In this document: piece after piece, positions 22,989 to 31,542 of the stretch
How the letters are laid out: each line of letters begins with the position of its first letter
Numbering within the stretch: the stretch's first letter is position 1
From: Alphaproteobacteria bacterium
GTDB taxonomy: Bacteria; Pseudomonadota; Alphaproteobacteria; JAOXRX01
Length of the DNA: 38,693 bases
Assembly (NCBI GenBank): GCA_025800285.1
Contig: JAOXRX010000095.1
Span: 1 to 38,693 of the forward strand
Direction of reading: 5' to 3'
Notes under the pieces: generated by a model
Seen by the model: only the letters and a program-made list of their open reading frames with translations
The model's database searches: none
What the model was told of the DNA's origin: nothing
Made by a program: the position numbers and the translations under genes

Positions 22989-23840
22989 TTATATTAAATC
23001 GTTTTGATTTTTGAATGCCTGCACTGTATTCACCATAAGGCATGCTATTGTCATTGGTCCTACTCCTCCTGGGACAGGAGTTATCAGATGAGCTTTATTT
23101 ATTAGTTTATCAAAGTCCACATCTCCAGTTAACTTATTTGTGTCTGGATTTCTATTAATGCCAACATCTATGATTATGGCACTATCTTTCACCATGTCTT
23201 CAGTTATAAGTTTTTCTTTGCCTACACATGATATTAATATATCTGCTCTTTTGCAATGAGATTTTAAATCTATAGTTTTACTATGACAAATATCAACAGA
23301 ACAATTTTTTGATAGTAATAGTAGAGATAATGGTTTGCCAACAATGTTTGATCTTCCTACAATACAAGCATTTAAGCCGGATAAGTCTCCTACATATTTT
23401 TCTAGCATAATAACTATACCTTTAGGGGTGCATGATACAAAGCCACTTTTATCCCCTAGAAAAAGCTTAGCAATGTTTTCATGAGAAAAGCCATCCACAT
23501 CTTTATCTGCTTTTATGCTTTGAATTATTTTATCTTCATTTATATGCTTAGGAAGAGGTAGTTGAACTAATATGCCATTCACATCTTTATCTTCGTTTAA
23601 AGAATCTATTAAATGGAGTAAGTCTGTTTCTTTAGTATCTGATGAAAGTTTGTAAACTTTGGATTCTATACCTATGCTCTCAGCTTTTTTTTGCTTGTTT
23701 TTAACATATATTTGACTGGCAGGATCTTCTCCAACCAAAATAACAGATAAGCATGGTTTTTTATCCATGCTTAAAATTGTTTTTTTTAAATCTTCTGTAA
23801 TCTCATTTGCTAAAGATTTTCCATCGATTATTTTATCCAT
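22989..23840 (-). CDS. folD: bifunctional methylenetetrahydrofolate dehydrogenase/cyclohydrolase FolD
   Basis: This 283-residue cytosolic enzyme interconverts 5,10-methylene-, methenyl- and 10-formyl-tetrahydrofolate for one-carbon metabolism. GEDPASQIYVKNKQKKAESI includes catalytic Y45 and K49. LVQLPLPKHI and DKDVDGFS follow, then the dinucleotide site VGRSNIVGKP and the PVPGGVGPMT signature near the C-terminus. Length is normal. It is the last gene of a minus-strand operon with the yggT-family gene and the small membrane protein gene. GGGAG lies about 12 bases before the ATG, a rather long spacing. Confidence 0.95.
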   Translation of the reverse strand: MDKIIDGKSLANEITEDLKKTILSMDKKPCLSVILVGEDPASQIYVKNKQKKAESIGIESKVYKLSSDTKETDLLHLIDSLNEDKDVNGILVQLPLPKHINEDKIIQSIKADKDVDGFSHENIAKLFLGDKSGFVSCTPKGIVIMLEKYVGDLSGLNACIVGRSNIVGKPLSLLLLSKNCSVDICHSKTIDLKSHCKRADILISCVGKEKLITEDMVKDSAIIIDVGINRNPDTNKLTGDVDFDKLINKAHLITPVPGGVGPMTIACLMVNTVQAFKNQNDLI

Positions 23841-23871
23841 TCTTGTCTAGATCTCCCTTTGTATTATGAGG

Positions 23872-24171
23872 CTAAATAGATAGTCCTGAAGCTATAAGAA
23901 ACTTCTGAATAAATACTAAAATAAGTATTGCAACAATTGGAGATAAGTCTAATCCTCCAACTATAGGGACATGCTTTCTTATTTTATCTAATAATGGAGC
24001 TGTTAATTTATTTAGTAATTCTTGTACTTGTTCTAGTTTTTTATCTTTATCACTTATTATATCAAAAGATACCATCCATGAAAAAATAGCCTCCATTAAG
24101 ATTACTCCTATGTAAAGTCCAGCTATCATATCTACTACAGAGAATAAAGCTTGAAAAAATGAGTAAATCAT
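23872..24171 (-). CDS. YggT-family membrane protein
   Basis: This 99-residue protein has two hydrophobic segments (about 8-32 and 75-95) and one YggT unit. The family signature is the stretch from NKLTAPLLDKIRKHVP to GGLDLSPIVAILIL. YggT proteins are inner-membrane proteins of poorly known function, linked to osmotic tolerance or cell-division gene clusters in other bacteria. AGGAG precedes the ATG. It sits 31 bases upstream of folD and 9 bases downstream of the 104-residue protein's gene, so the three look like one operon. Confidence 0.88.
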   Translation of the reverse strand: MIYSFFQALFSVVDMIAGLYIGVILMEAIFSWMVSFDIISDKDKKLEQVQELLNKLTAPLLDKIRKHVPIVGGLDLSPIVAILILVFIQKFLIASGLSI

Positions 24172-24180
24172 ATTTGTCTC

Positions 24181-24495
24181 CTATCTTATATTAAAAAAGT
24201 TTCTGTGTTGTTGCATGATTTCATTATGCATTTTGTTCATTTTGTTTTCAATCTCTTGAATTTTTTTGTTTGCTTCTTCAGGAGATATTTCTTTTATAAC
24301 TATCTCTTCTTTATTAGGTAGCTTTTTCATCATTTTGCTCTTAGAACACTGATTGTGCATATGTTTACTGCAGTTGCAAGGTTTGATAGAGTTTGAAGTT
24401 TTCAGAAGAACTCTTTGTCCTCCAATAATGAAACCGATTAAAAATGTTAAAATAATAGCTAATAAGATATTTAGTTTGTAAATGTTTTTTTCCAT
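24181..24495 (-). CDS. small membrane-anchored Cys/His protein, possible metal-binding
   Basis: This 104-residue protein has an N-terminal signal-anchor (about 9-27). A Cys/His/Met cluster follows (C40, C42, H45, M46, H47, C50, M55, M56), then a charged helix with several Met and His. The layout resembles small periplasmic metal-resistance (Spy/CnrX-like) proteins, but I do not recognise a specific family. AAGGAGGG, an excellent Shine-Dalgarno sequence, supports the start. It heads the operon with the yggT-family gene and folD. Confidence 0.7.
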   Translation of the reverse strand: MEKNIYKLNILLAIILTFLIGFIIGGQRVLLKTSNSIKPCNCSKHMHNQCSKSKMMKKLPNKEEIVIKEISPEEANKKIQEIENKMNKMHNEIMQQHRNFFNIR

Positions 24496-24525
24496 AAGTC
24501 CCTCCTTGTTTTATTTATCGTTGTT

Positions 24526-24554
24526 AGGATATATGCTTTTTATATTGAAGTCAA
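24526..24554 (-). promoter_or_regulatory. promoter of the small-protein/yggT/folD operon
   Basis: TTGACT (24554-24549), a 17-base spacer and TATCCT (24531-24526) read leftwards, leaving about 25 bases of leader with the AAGGAGGG site. It starts just after the secF terminator. Confidence 0.6.
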
Positions 24555-24560
24555 GTAAAA

Positions 24561-24586
24561 TAAAAGCCTCTAATTAGAGGCTTTTA
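24561..24586 (-). terminator. terminator of yajC-secD-secF
   Basis: TAAAAGCCTCT and AGAGGCTTTTA are perfect 11-base arms around AATT. On the minus strand T-rich sequence follows. The hairpin begins 10 bases after the secF stop. Confidence 0.9.
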
Positions 24587-24595
24587 TTATAGTTT

Positions 24596-25474
24596 TTATC
24601 TTTTAACTCTCAAGTATATCAAGCATGAAGAGGCTACAAATATTGAGGAGTATGTACCAATTGCAACACCCCATATTAAAGCAACTACAAAACCTCTAAT
24701 TACTTCTCCGCCAAATACCCATAGAGATATTAAAGCAATTAAAGTTGTAATACTTGTTAATAATGTTCTTGTAAGCATTTCATTAATTGAATCGTTTAAA
24801 AGAGTTGTTAAAGCTTTTGATTTATATTTTCTTAAGTTTTCTCTTACTCTATCAAATACAACCACTGTATCATTTATTGAGTAACCTGCTATTGTTAATA
24901 TAGCAGCAACAGTAGAAAGGTTGAATTCCATTTGGAATATAGCAAACAACCCAATTGTTGCAATTACATCATGAGATAAAGCTAAGATAGCAGAAACAGC
25001 AAATTGCCATTCAAATCTAAACCATATGTATATAAGCATAGCCCCTACTGATAGAACTACGGCTAAAATACCTGCTTTTACAAGCTCTTTACCAACTTTT
25101 GGTCCTACAAACTCTGTTCTTCTGTAATCTAGGTTTTGCCCAAGAGAATCTTTAACTTTTGTTATTGTAGCAGGAGCATCTCCGTCTTTTGGCTGAGCTA
25201 TGTTAATTAAAACAGTGTCGTTACTACCAAATGTTTGTAGTTGAACTTCTCCAATATCTAAACCTTTTAAGGTTTCTCTAAGGTTAGAAAGATTTGCTGG
25301 CTCAGGAGTTTTAACTTCCATTAAAATTCCTCCTGTAAAGTCTGTGCCGAAGTTTAAACCTTTTGAGCTTGTTATATAAATAGATCCTATTATTAGTAGT
25401 GATGATAATAGGAATGCAAAGAATCTTGCTCCGATAAAGTTTATACCTTTTTTAGTTTCTTTTTCTTTTGTCAT
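24596..25474 (-). CDS. secF: protein translocase subunit SecF
   Basis: This 292-residue inner-membrane protein has six hydrophobic segments and a periplasmic loop after the first. GLNFGTDFTGGILMEV is the SecF signature. AGYSINDTVVVFDRVRENLR in segment 4-5 is the conserved proton-path region. With SecD and YajC it pulls proteins through SecYEG using the proton gradient. AGGAG precedes the ATG and the gap from secD is 9 bases. Confidence 0.96.
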   Translation of the reverse strand: MTKEKETKKGINFIGARFFAFLLSSLLIIGSIYITSSKGLNFGTDFTGGILMEVKTPEPANLSNLRETLKGLDIGEVQLQTFGSNDTVLINIAQPKDGDAPATITKVKDSLGQNLDYRRTEFVGPKVGKELVKAGILAVVLSVGAMLIYIWFRFEWQFAVSAILALSHDVIATIGLFAIFQMEFNLSTVAAILTIAGYSINDTVVVFDRVRENLRKYKSKALTTLLNDSINEMLTRTLLTSITTLIALISLWVFGGEVIRGFVVALIWGVAIGTYSSIFVASSCLIYLRVKR

Positions 25475-25483
25475 TTTATTCTC

Positions 25484-27040
25484 CTATATAGATAATTGGC
25501 TTGGTTTTTTTGTTCTTAGCCAATTAATTATCATTACTCTTGTTATCATGATTGCAGAAAACATTGATGTTATGATACCAATTGATAGTGTAACTGCGAA
25601 ACCTTTTATAGGTCCTGTTCCAACTGCAAATAAGAACATAGCAGCAATTAAAGTTGTAAGGTTTGAATCAACAATAGTTGAAAGAGCTCTTCTATATCCT
25701 GAATCAACAGAGGCTAGAACTGTTCTCCCGTTTTTGAATTCTTCCTTGATTCTTTCGAAGATTAATACATTCGCATCTACGGCCATACCTATTGTCAGAA
25801 CAATACCTGCAATACCTGGTAATGTAAGTGTTGCTTGTAATATAGATAGTGCAGCAAATATTAGTACAATATTTAGTGAAAGAGCAATTGAGGCATATAT
25901 ACCAAATCTTTTATAGATTAAGATCATGAAGAACATAACTGCAATTAGCCCAACCATACTTGCTATTTTACCTGCTTTAACAGAGTCAGCACCTAAAGAT
26001 GGTCCTACAGTTCTTTCTTCTAAAACTTTCATTGGAGCAGGAAGAGCACCAGCTCTTAATAGCATAGCAAGATCTGTTGCTTCTTGTACTGTGAAAGAAC
26101 CAGATATAACCCCTGAGCCACCAAGAATTGGTTCATTAATGTTAGGTGCAGAAATTACCTTGTTGTCTAAAACAATAGCGAAAGGTTTGCCTACATTTTC
26201 TTTTGTTATGTTAGCGAACTTTTTAGCTCCTTTTCTATTGAATTTAAATGAAACAACAGGTCTTCCTTGCTGGAATGTTGCCGCTGCATTTAAAAGATTA
26301 TCACCTGACAGTCTTACTCTTTTCTTTACAACATATTCTCTAGCAACTTCTGGATTATTATCAGGTAATATTTTTGTTCCTATAGGAAGTTTCTTTTTAG
26401 CTCCTACCACATCGTTCCCTGGGTGTAACATATGGAATGTAAGTTTAGCAGTTTTACCTATAAGATTCTTAACTCTTGCTGGGTCATCAACACCTGGCAA
26501 TTGAATTAAAATTCTGTTTTCACCTTGTTTTTGAATTGTAGGCTCTCTTGTTCCTGTTTCGTCAATTCTTCTTCTAATTGTTTCAATTGATTTTGCAACA
26601 GCATCTTCTTTTATTTGTTCAACTGCTTGCTCTGAATAATTAAGAGTTATAACATTGTCTTCATTGACAGAAACTTCTATGCCATCTTCAACTTTTCTTA
26701 AAAGTTTTCTAGCTGGCTCTAAGTCTTTAAAGTTAACAATCTTTACTTCAATTGTTTCTTTTTTAGTTTTTGGACCGATTCTTTTAATTTTAGCTTTTCT
26801 TAGCTCTACTCTTATAGTGTCTAGCAGAGAATCTAGCCTTTCTTTTACTACATTTTCAGTCTCTACTTCAAATAATAAGTGAGACCCACCTCTTAAGTCT
26901 AATCCTAAGTTTACAGTCTTGTTAGAGATTAGTTTGCTTTCTAAAGCTTTTTCTGGCAATACATTAGGTAGTGCAAAAAATACAGAAATTAAACAAACAA
27001 AAGCAATTAAGTATAATTTAAATTTTGAAATATTTACCAT
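25484..27040 (-). CDS. secD: protein translocase subunit SecD
   Basis: This 518-residue inner-membrane protein has a first membrane segment at about 8-25 and a large periplasmic P1 domain containing LGLDLRGGSHLLFEV (D48 region). Five C-terminal membrane segments include GIVLTIGMAVDANVLIFERI. Length is normal for the shorter alphaproteobacterial form. It starts one base after yajC ends, so the two are tightly coupled. AGAGG lies 10 bases before the ATG. Confidence 0.96.
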   Translation of the reverse strand: MVNISKFKLYLIAFVCLISVFFALPNVLPEKALESKLISNKTVNLGLDLRGGSHLLFEVETENVVKERLDSLLDTIRVELRKAKIKRIGPKTKKETIEVKIVNFKDLEPARKLLRKVEDGIEVSVNEDNVITLNYSEQAVEQIKEDAVAKSIETIRRRIDETGTREPTIQKQGENRILIQLPGVDDPARVKNLIGKTAKLTFHMLHPGNDVVGAKKKLPIGTKILPDNNPEVAREYVVKKRVRLSGDNLLNAAATFQQGRPVVSFKFNRKGAKKFANITKENVGKPFAIVLDNKVISAPNINEPILGGSGVISGSFTVQEATDLAMLLRAGALPAPMKVLEERTVGPSLGADSVKAGKIASMVGLIAVMFFMILIYKRFGIYASIALSLNIVLIFAALSILQATLTLPGIAGIVLTIGMAVDANVLIFERIKEEFKNGRTVLASVDSGYRRALSTIVDSNLTTLIAAMFLFAVGTGPIKGFAVTLSIGIITSMFSAIMITRVMIINWLRTKKPSQLSI

Positions 27041-27041
27041 A

Positions 27042-27356
27042 TTATAGAACCTCTACGATTTTTATTTTTTTAATTTTGATTTCAACACCTTTTGCAATTT
27101 CTAATACAATTGTTTCATTGCTTGGCATTTTTTTAATTTTACCATATATACCGCTTGCAGTAACAACTTCGTCGCCTCTTTTCATATTTCTTAATTTTTC
27201 ATAACGAGCATTTAATTTTTTTCTCTTTGGAAGAGTTAAAAATATAAATAGTATTAAAAATACAACTAAAGCAGGAAGCCATAGTCCTCCAAATTTTAAG
27301 AATGATACGAAAGCGTTTGATGCTGTTTCTCCAGCAAAAGCATTTGATATAAACAT
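27042..27356 (-). CDS. yajC: preprotein translocase subunit YajC
   Basis: This 104-residue protein has one membrane segment (about 28-45). The typical cytoplasmic domain RNMKRGDEVVTASGIYGKI (in the 60-80 region) and a C-terminal Lys/Ile-rich strand follow. YajC binds SecDF. It is the first gene of yajC-secD-secF, with AGAGG before the ATG and a near-consensus promoter upstream. Confidence 0.95.
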   Translation of the reverse strand: MFISNAFAGETASNAFVSFLKFGGLWLPALVVFLILFIFLTLPKRKKLNARYEKLRNMKRGDEVVTASGIYGKIKKMPSNETIVLEIAKGVEIKIKKIKIVEVL

Positions 27357-27389
27357 TGTTACCTCTTTTCTTGTTATATATTAATACTT

Positions 27390-27418
27390 TTTATATAGTT
27401 TTTTTTCTTACATTTCAA
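27390..27418 (-). promoter_or_regulatory. promoter of yajC-secD-secF
   Basis: TTGAAA (27418-27413), a 17-base spacer and TATAAA (27395-27390) read leftwards with a leader of about 27 bases. Confidence 0.7.
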
Positions 27419-27435
27419 GGAAAATTATTTTTTAC

Positions 27436-27464
27436 TTGATTTTTTTACTAAAAGAGGTTATAAA
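27436..27464 (+). promoter_or_regulatory. promoter of rpmF-plsX
   Basis: TTGATT (27436-27441), a 17-base spacer and TATAAA (27459-27464) give a leader of about 45 bases with AAGGA before the rpmF start. A second possible -35, TTGACT at 27479, pairs only with the AAGGA region and is less likely. Confidence 0.6.
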
Positions 27465-27517
27465 GCTAGTTCAAAAGATTGACTAATTAAATATAACAAA
27501 TATAAGGAAAATTTAAA

Positions 27518-27697
27518 ATGGCTGTTCCAAAGACAAAAATATCTAAATCAAAAAGAGATATGAGAAGAGCTCACCACGCTTTAAAGGCTGAAGGTAATAG
27601 TGAATGCCCAAACTGTGGCGAACTAAAAAGACCTCACCATGTATGTGGAGCTTGTGGTTCATACAACGGTAAAGCAGTTGTAAAAAAAGAAGCTTAG
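27518..27697 (+). CDS. rpmF: 50S ribosomal protein L32
   Basis: This 59-residue protein begins [20 protein letters not shown], the L32 signature. It has a zinc-ribbon with C30, C33, C43 and C46 (CPNC and CGAC). Four cysteines mean this is the zinc-binding form. AAGGA lies 11 bases before the ATG. plsX follows after 5 bases, the usual rpmF-plsX pair that ties ribosome and lipid synthesis. The gene is short and easily missed. Confidence 0.96.
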   Translation: MAVPKTKISKSKRDMRRAHHALKAEGNSECPNCGELKRPHHVCGACGSYNGKAVVKKEA

Positions 27698-27702
27698 TTT
27701 AG

Positions 27703-28710
27703 ATGAAAAATAAAGTGAGAATTGCAGTTGATGCCATGGGAGGAGATAATGCTCCTAACATGGTGATTGCTGGTGCTGAAATGGCACTTGTTCGTTACCC
27801 TGATGTTGAATATTTGTTCTTCGGAGATGAAAAACAAATAAAACCTCTTATAGAGAAACATTCAAAATTAAAGGGACACTCTACTGTTATTCACACAGAT
27901 GATGTTGTTGCAAATCACGAGAAGCCTTCAGTCGCTTTAAGGCAAGGTAAAAAAAGCTCTATGGCTTTAGCTATAAATGCTGTTAAAAAGGGTGAGGCGG
28001 ATAGCATTATTTCTGCAGGTAATACTGGTGCTCTAATGGCTATGGGTAAAATCTACCTAAGAACTTTAGATGGTATTTCAAGACCTGCAATAACTACATT
28101 CTTTCCAACTAAGAAAAATGAAGTTGTGGTTCTAGATTTAGGAGCTAATATAGAATGTGATGAAAGCAATCTTGTTGAATTCGCTGTAATGGGTGAAGTT
28201 TTCGCCAAAACAATATTGGGAGTTTTAAACCCTAGGGTTGCTCTTTTGAATATTGGTGAAGAAGAACAAAAAGGTCATGAAGAAATTAAAAAAGCAGCTG
28301 AAATTTTAAAAGAAAAAGAAGATGTTGATTATGTTGGTTTTGTAGAAGGTGATGATATTCTAAAAGGCAATGTTGATGTAATTGTTGCTGATGGTTTTTC
28401 AGGAAATATTGCTCTTAAAACTATAGAAGGAACACTTAAGTTCTTCAATTCTATGTTGAAGAGAACATTTAAATCAGGTCCAATGGCTATACTTGGTTAC
28501 TTGTTTGCAAGAAAAGCTTTTAATAATTTGAGAGCTCAAATGGATCCAAGAAAATATAATGGTGCTGTGCTATTAGGATTAAAAGGTGTTTGTGTTAAGT
28601 CTCATGGTGGAACGGATGCTTTTGGTTTCTCAAGTGCTATTAGTGTAGCTCATGATATGGTTTCTCATAATTCAAATGAAGAGATTATAAAACAGATAAA
28701 AAATTCTTAA
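27703..28710 (+). CDS. plsX: phosphate acyltransferase PlsX
   Basis: This 335-residue cytosolic or peripheral-membrane enzyme makes acyl-phosphate from acyl-ACP for phospholipid synthesis. The N-terminus IAVDAMGGDNAPNMVIAGAE and the SAGNTGALMAMG segment are family signatures, as are GFVEGDDI and VIVADGFSGNIALKTIEG. Length is normal. It is coupled to rpmF with only 5 bases between. fabH, which often follows plsX, is absent; glgA lies next instead. Confidence 0.95.
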   Translation: MKNKVRIAVDAMGGDNAPNMVIAGAEMALVRYPDVEYLFFGDEKQIKPLIEKHSKLKGHSTVIHTDDVVANHEKPSVALRQGKKSSMALAINAVKKGEADSIISAGNTGALMAMGKIYLRTLDGISRPAITTFFPTKKNEVVVLDLGANIECDESNLVEFAVMGEVFAKTILGVLNPRVALLNIGEEEQKGHEEIKKAAEILKEKEDVDYVGFVEGDDILKGNVDVIVADGFSGNIALKTIEGTLKFFNSMLKRTFKSGPMAILGYLFARKAFNNLRAQMDPRKYNGAVLLGLKGVCVKSHGGTDAFGFSSAISVAHDMVSHNSNEEIIKQIKNS

Positions 28711-28734
28711 TTTCAATTTTTATTGTAATTTTTA

Positions 28735-28768
28735 AAAATATTTCTTGAATTATTTCAAGAAATATTTT
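28735..28768 (+). terminator. perfect AT-rich inverted repeat between plsX and glgA
   Basis: AAAATATTTCTTGAA and TTCAAGAAATATTTT are perfect 15-base arms around TTAT. It lies 24 bases after plsX and 34 before glgA. It could terminate rpmF-plsX (the right arm ends in TTTT), or be an operator at the glgA promoter, since TTGAAT in its centre could be a -35 element and TAATAT follows. Confidence 0.55.
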
Positions 28769-28802
28769 AGTAATATATACATATAAAAAAAGGGGAATAC
28801 TA

Positions 28803-30236
28803 ATGAAAGTGTTGTTTGTAACTTCTGAAGTTTATCCGCTAGTTAAAACTGGTGGTTTAGGGGATGTTGCTAATTCACTGCCTAAAGCTCTGCATAAAGC
28901 TGGAGTTGATGTAAGAATTGTTCTTCCTTCATACAAACATATAAATGCTCAAATAAGAAATAAAAGGCCTGCGAAGTATATAGGTCAGCATTTTGGTTTT
29001 GGAGATTGTCATCTAGTTTTGGGAGAAATGCCTGATAGTGATGTTCCTGTTTGGTTAATAAATTGTCCAGAAGCTTTTGAAAGGCATGGAGTTGGTCCTT
29101 ATGAATCCTCTTATGGTGCCGACTGGGGAGATAATTATAGAAGATTTGCTCTTTTATCTAAAGTGGCAGAAATAATATCTTATGGAGAAATAGATAACTG
29201 GAAACCTGATGCCGTTCATTGTCAAGATTGGCAATGTGGTTTGACTCCTGTTTATATTAAATATGCTAACATGGAAAACAAACCTAAAACAATATTTACT
29301 ATACATAATTTAAAATATATGGGCTGTTTTGGCAATCATGTGCCATATGAAGTAGGAATTAATCCAGAGGTTAATGGTATTGAGGGAGCAGAATTGTACG
29401 GGAGGTTCTCGTATTTAAAAGCAGGTATTGTTTACTCAGATGTAACAACTACAGTTAGTCCTACTTATGCTAATGAAATAACAACTCCAATGGGAGGATA
29501 TGAGTTATCAGGTATTTTGAATAAGAAAAAAGAAAATGGTAATCTTATAGGTATATTAAATGGTCTGGTTTCTGAAGACTTTAATCCAAATAAAAATAAT
29601 AGAGCTTTTTATAAATATGATGACTCTTGTGTAGAAGATAAATCTAAAAACAAATTAGCATTACAAGAAATGATGGGGCTAGACAAAGATCCTAACTCTC
29701 CTATTATTTGTTCAACCTCTAGAATAGTTGAGCAAAAAGGAATGGATGTTATTGCTAAAACTATTGATAGGTTAGTTGATAGAAATGCTCAAGTTGTTAT
29801 AATAGGAAATGGAGATCCTTACCTTGAGGGGGTGCTTAGATTTTATGAGCATAAATACAAAGGTAGAGTTTGTGCATATATTGGATTTGATGAAGATATA
29901 GAGCATAAAATTTATGCTGGTTCTGATATATTTATTGCAGCTTCAAGATATGAGCCATGTGGCTTGTCTCAAATGAAAGCTATGGCTTATGGTTGTATTC
30001 CTGTTGTTCGTAGAGTTGGTGGTTTAGCGGATACTGTTCAAGATGTAACTGTTGGCGGAACAGGATTTACATTTGATCACTTAACTGATTCTGATTTGTA
30101 TAATGCTCTTTCAAGAGCTATTGATGCATTCTATGATGCAAAAGATTATTGGTATTGGTTAATTGTTAATAATATGAAAAAAGATTTTTCATGGGACAAT
30201 GTCGTGCAAGAGTATATTAATCTATATCAAAAATAA
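28803..30236 (+). CDS. glgA: glycogen synthase GlgA (ADP-glucose, GT5)
   Basis: This 477-residue cytosolic enzyme extends alpha-1,4-glucan from ADP-glucose. The N-terminal KTGGLGDV motif (15-22) is the ADP-glucose/substrate site. The C-terminal domain has ASRYEPCGLSQMKAMAYG and VRRVGGLADTV, with the catalytic Glu in the EPCGL motif. Length matches E. coli GlgA. AAAGGGG precedes the ATG. No other glycogen genes (glgB, glgC, glgP) are present in this window, so the pathway must be completed elsewhere. With glk at 3589 it supports glucan storage. Confidence 0.94.
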   Translation: MKVLFVTSEVYPLVKTGGLGDVANSLPKALHKAGVDVRIVLPSYKHINAQIRNKRPAKYIGQHFGFGDCHLVLGEMPDSDVPVWLINCPEAFERHGVGPYESSYGADWGDNYRRFALLSKVAEIISYGEIDNWKPDAVHCQDWQCGLTPVYIKYANMENKPKTIFTIHNLKYMGCFGNHVPYEVGINPEVNGIEGAELYGRFSYLKAGIVYSDVTTTVSPTYANEITTPMGGYELSGILNKKKENGNLIGILNGLVSEDFNPNKNNRAFYKYDDSCVEDKSKNKLALQEMMGLDKDPNSPIICSTSRIVEQKGMDVIAKTIDRLVDRNAQVVIIGNGDPYLEGVLRFYEHKYKGRVCAYIGFDEDIEHKIYAGSDIFIAASRYEPCGLSQMKAMAYGCIPVVRRVGGLADTVQDVTVGGTGFTFDHLTDSDLYNALSRAIDAFYDAKDYWYWLIVNNMKKDFSWDNVVQEYINLYQK

Positions 30237-30238
30237 TC

Positions 30239-30267
30239 TTGTAATTTTATATATAAAATAGTATATA
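30239..30267 (+). promoter_or_regulatory. promoter of recR, predicted leaderless start
   Basis: TTGTAA (30239-30244), a 17-base spacer and TATATA (30262-30267) are followed by 7 bases and the ATG at 30275. There is no Shine-Dalgarno sequence. The -35 overlaps the end of glgA by no coding base (glgA stops at 30236). Confidence 0.6.
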
Positions 30268-30274
30268 AATACTT

Positions 30275-30865
30275 ATGACAAATGAAATCGAAATTTTAAT
30301 TAAAATGTTATCAAGGTTGCCTGGAATAGGTCCTAGATCTGCAAGAAGAGTGGCTCTGTTTATGTTGAAAAACAAAGAAGAGTTCATGATGCCTCTATCA
30401 GATGCAATAGCAAAAACAGCAGATAAAATGGTATTTTGTGAGGTTTGTGGTAATCTAGATACATGCTCTCCATGCTCAATTTGTAATGACCTTAATAGAG
30501 ATAATTCAACTATATGTGTCGTGGAGGATGTGGCAGATCTATGGGCAGTTGAAAGAGCAGGTAATTATAATGGTAAATATCATGTTTTAGGAGGTGTTCT
30601 TTCTGCTATCAATGGAGTTTATCCCTCAGATATATCTATAGATAAATTAATAATTAGAGCAAATCAATTAGAAGTTAAAGAATTAATAATGGCTTTGTCA
30701 GCTACTGTTGATGGTCAAACAACATCTCATTATATTGCAGATAAGATTGATAATCCAAATTTAAGTATTTCAAGAATATCTCAAGGTGTGCCAATAGGTG
30801 GAGAACTTGATTATCTTGATGACGGTACTTTGATAACTGCTATAAAATCAAGAAGGGAATTGTAA
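30275..30865 (+). CDS. recR: recombination mediator RecR
   Basis: This 196-residue DNA-repair protein has an N-terminal helix-hairpin-helix (LPGIGPRSARRVALFML). A zinc finger uses C55, C58, C67 and C70, and a TOPRIM domain starts at ICVVEDVADLWAVERAG. A C-terminal segment ends with the SRISQGVPIGGELDYLDDGT motif. RecR works with RecO to load RecA at gaps; recO is in the same window (35277). tsaB starts one base after its stop. Confidence 0.95.
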   Translation: MTNEIEILIKMLSRLPGIGPRSARRVALFMLKNKEEFMMPLSDAIAKTADKMVFCEVCGNLDTCSPCSICNDLNRDNSTICVVEDVADLWAVERAGNYNGKYHVLGGVLSAINGVYPSDISIDKLIIRANQLEVKELIMALSATVDGQTTSHYIADKIDNPNLSISRISQGVPIGGELDYLDDGTLITAIKSRREL

Positions 30866-30866
30866 A

Positions 30867-31541
30867 ATGAAAATATTAGCTGTAGATACATGTTCTTCAA
30901 AATGCTCCGTTGCAATTACGGATGAAGAAAATGTTTTATACTCTTTAGTTAAAAATATGCCTAGAGGTCATAGTGAAGCTCTGTTCCCAATGATTGAAGA
31001 AGCCTTAAAAGAAACATCTTTAGATATAAATGATATAGATGCTTTTGCTTGCTCTGTTGGACCGGGTGCTTTTACAGGAATTAGAGTGGGTATATCTTCT
31101 ATAAAAGCTTTAGCAACAGCAACAGATAAACCTTGTGTCGGTGTTGAGTCTGCTCTTGCTATAGCAAAAGGGTTGAGTAAAGATGATATGAATGTTTTAA
31201 TCGCTCTAGAGTCAAAAAGAAGCGATGTTTATTGGCAGTTGTTTGATGCAAATTTAGAACCAATTAATGATATATCATTATCAATGGCTTCAGATGTTGC
31301 AGACTCTTTAAAAGGAGAAAAAATTAAAATAGCTGGCGATGGCTATGTTCATTTTGAAGAGTTAATGTCTAATGCTAAATTTGATAAGGAAACTACTTAC
31401 CCTAAACCAGAGAATATATGTAAGATAGCTCTAGAATATATAAAAAAAGAAACATATAAAGGAACATGTGAGCCAGTTTATTTAAGGGATGCAGATGTTT
31501 CTAAGCCTAAAAAATTAATAATTCCAAGGATTGTTAAGTAG
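30867..31541 (+). CDS. tsaB: tRNA threonylcarbamoyladenosine biosynthesis protein TsaB
   Basis: This 224-residue actin-like ATPase-fold protein begins MKILAVDTCSSKCSVAITDE and has the SVGPGAFTGIRVGISSIKAL signature at about 60-80. TsaB partners TsaD and TsaE to make t6A37 on tRNAs reading ANN codons. AGGGAA precedes the ATG. It is in the recR-tsaB-rimI run with almost no spacing. Confidence 0.94.
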   Translation: MKILAVDTCSSKCSVAITDEENVLYSLVKNMPRGHSEALFPMIEEALKETSLDINDIDAFACSVGPGAFTGIRVGISSIKALATATDKPCVGVESALAIAKGLSKDDMNVLIALESKRSDVYWQLFDANLEPINDISLSMASDVADSLKGEKIKIAGDGYVHFEELMSNAKFDKETTYPKPENICKIALEYIKKETYKGTCEPVYLRDADVSKPKKLIIPRIVK

Positions 31542-31542
31542 T

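Noticed and set aside
25548-26882. Three plus-strand open frames opposite secD
   Set aside because: They are antisense shadows of secD, with no ribosome binding sites and low-complexity Ser/Thr/Ala composition.
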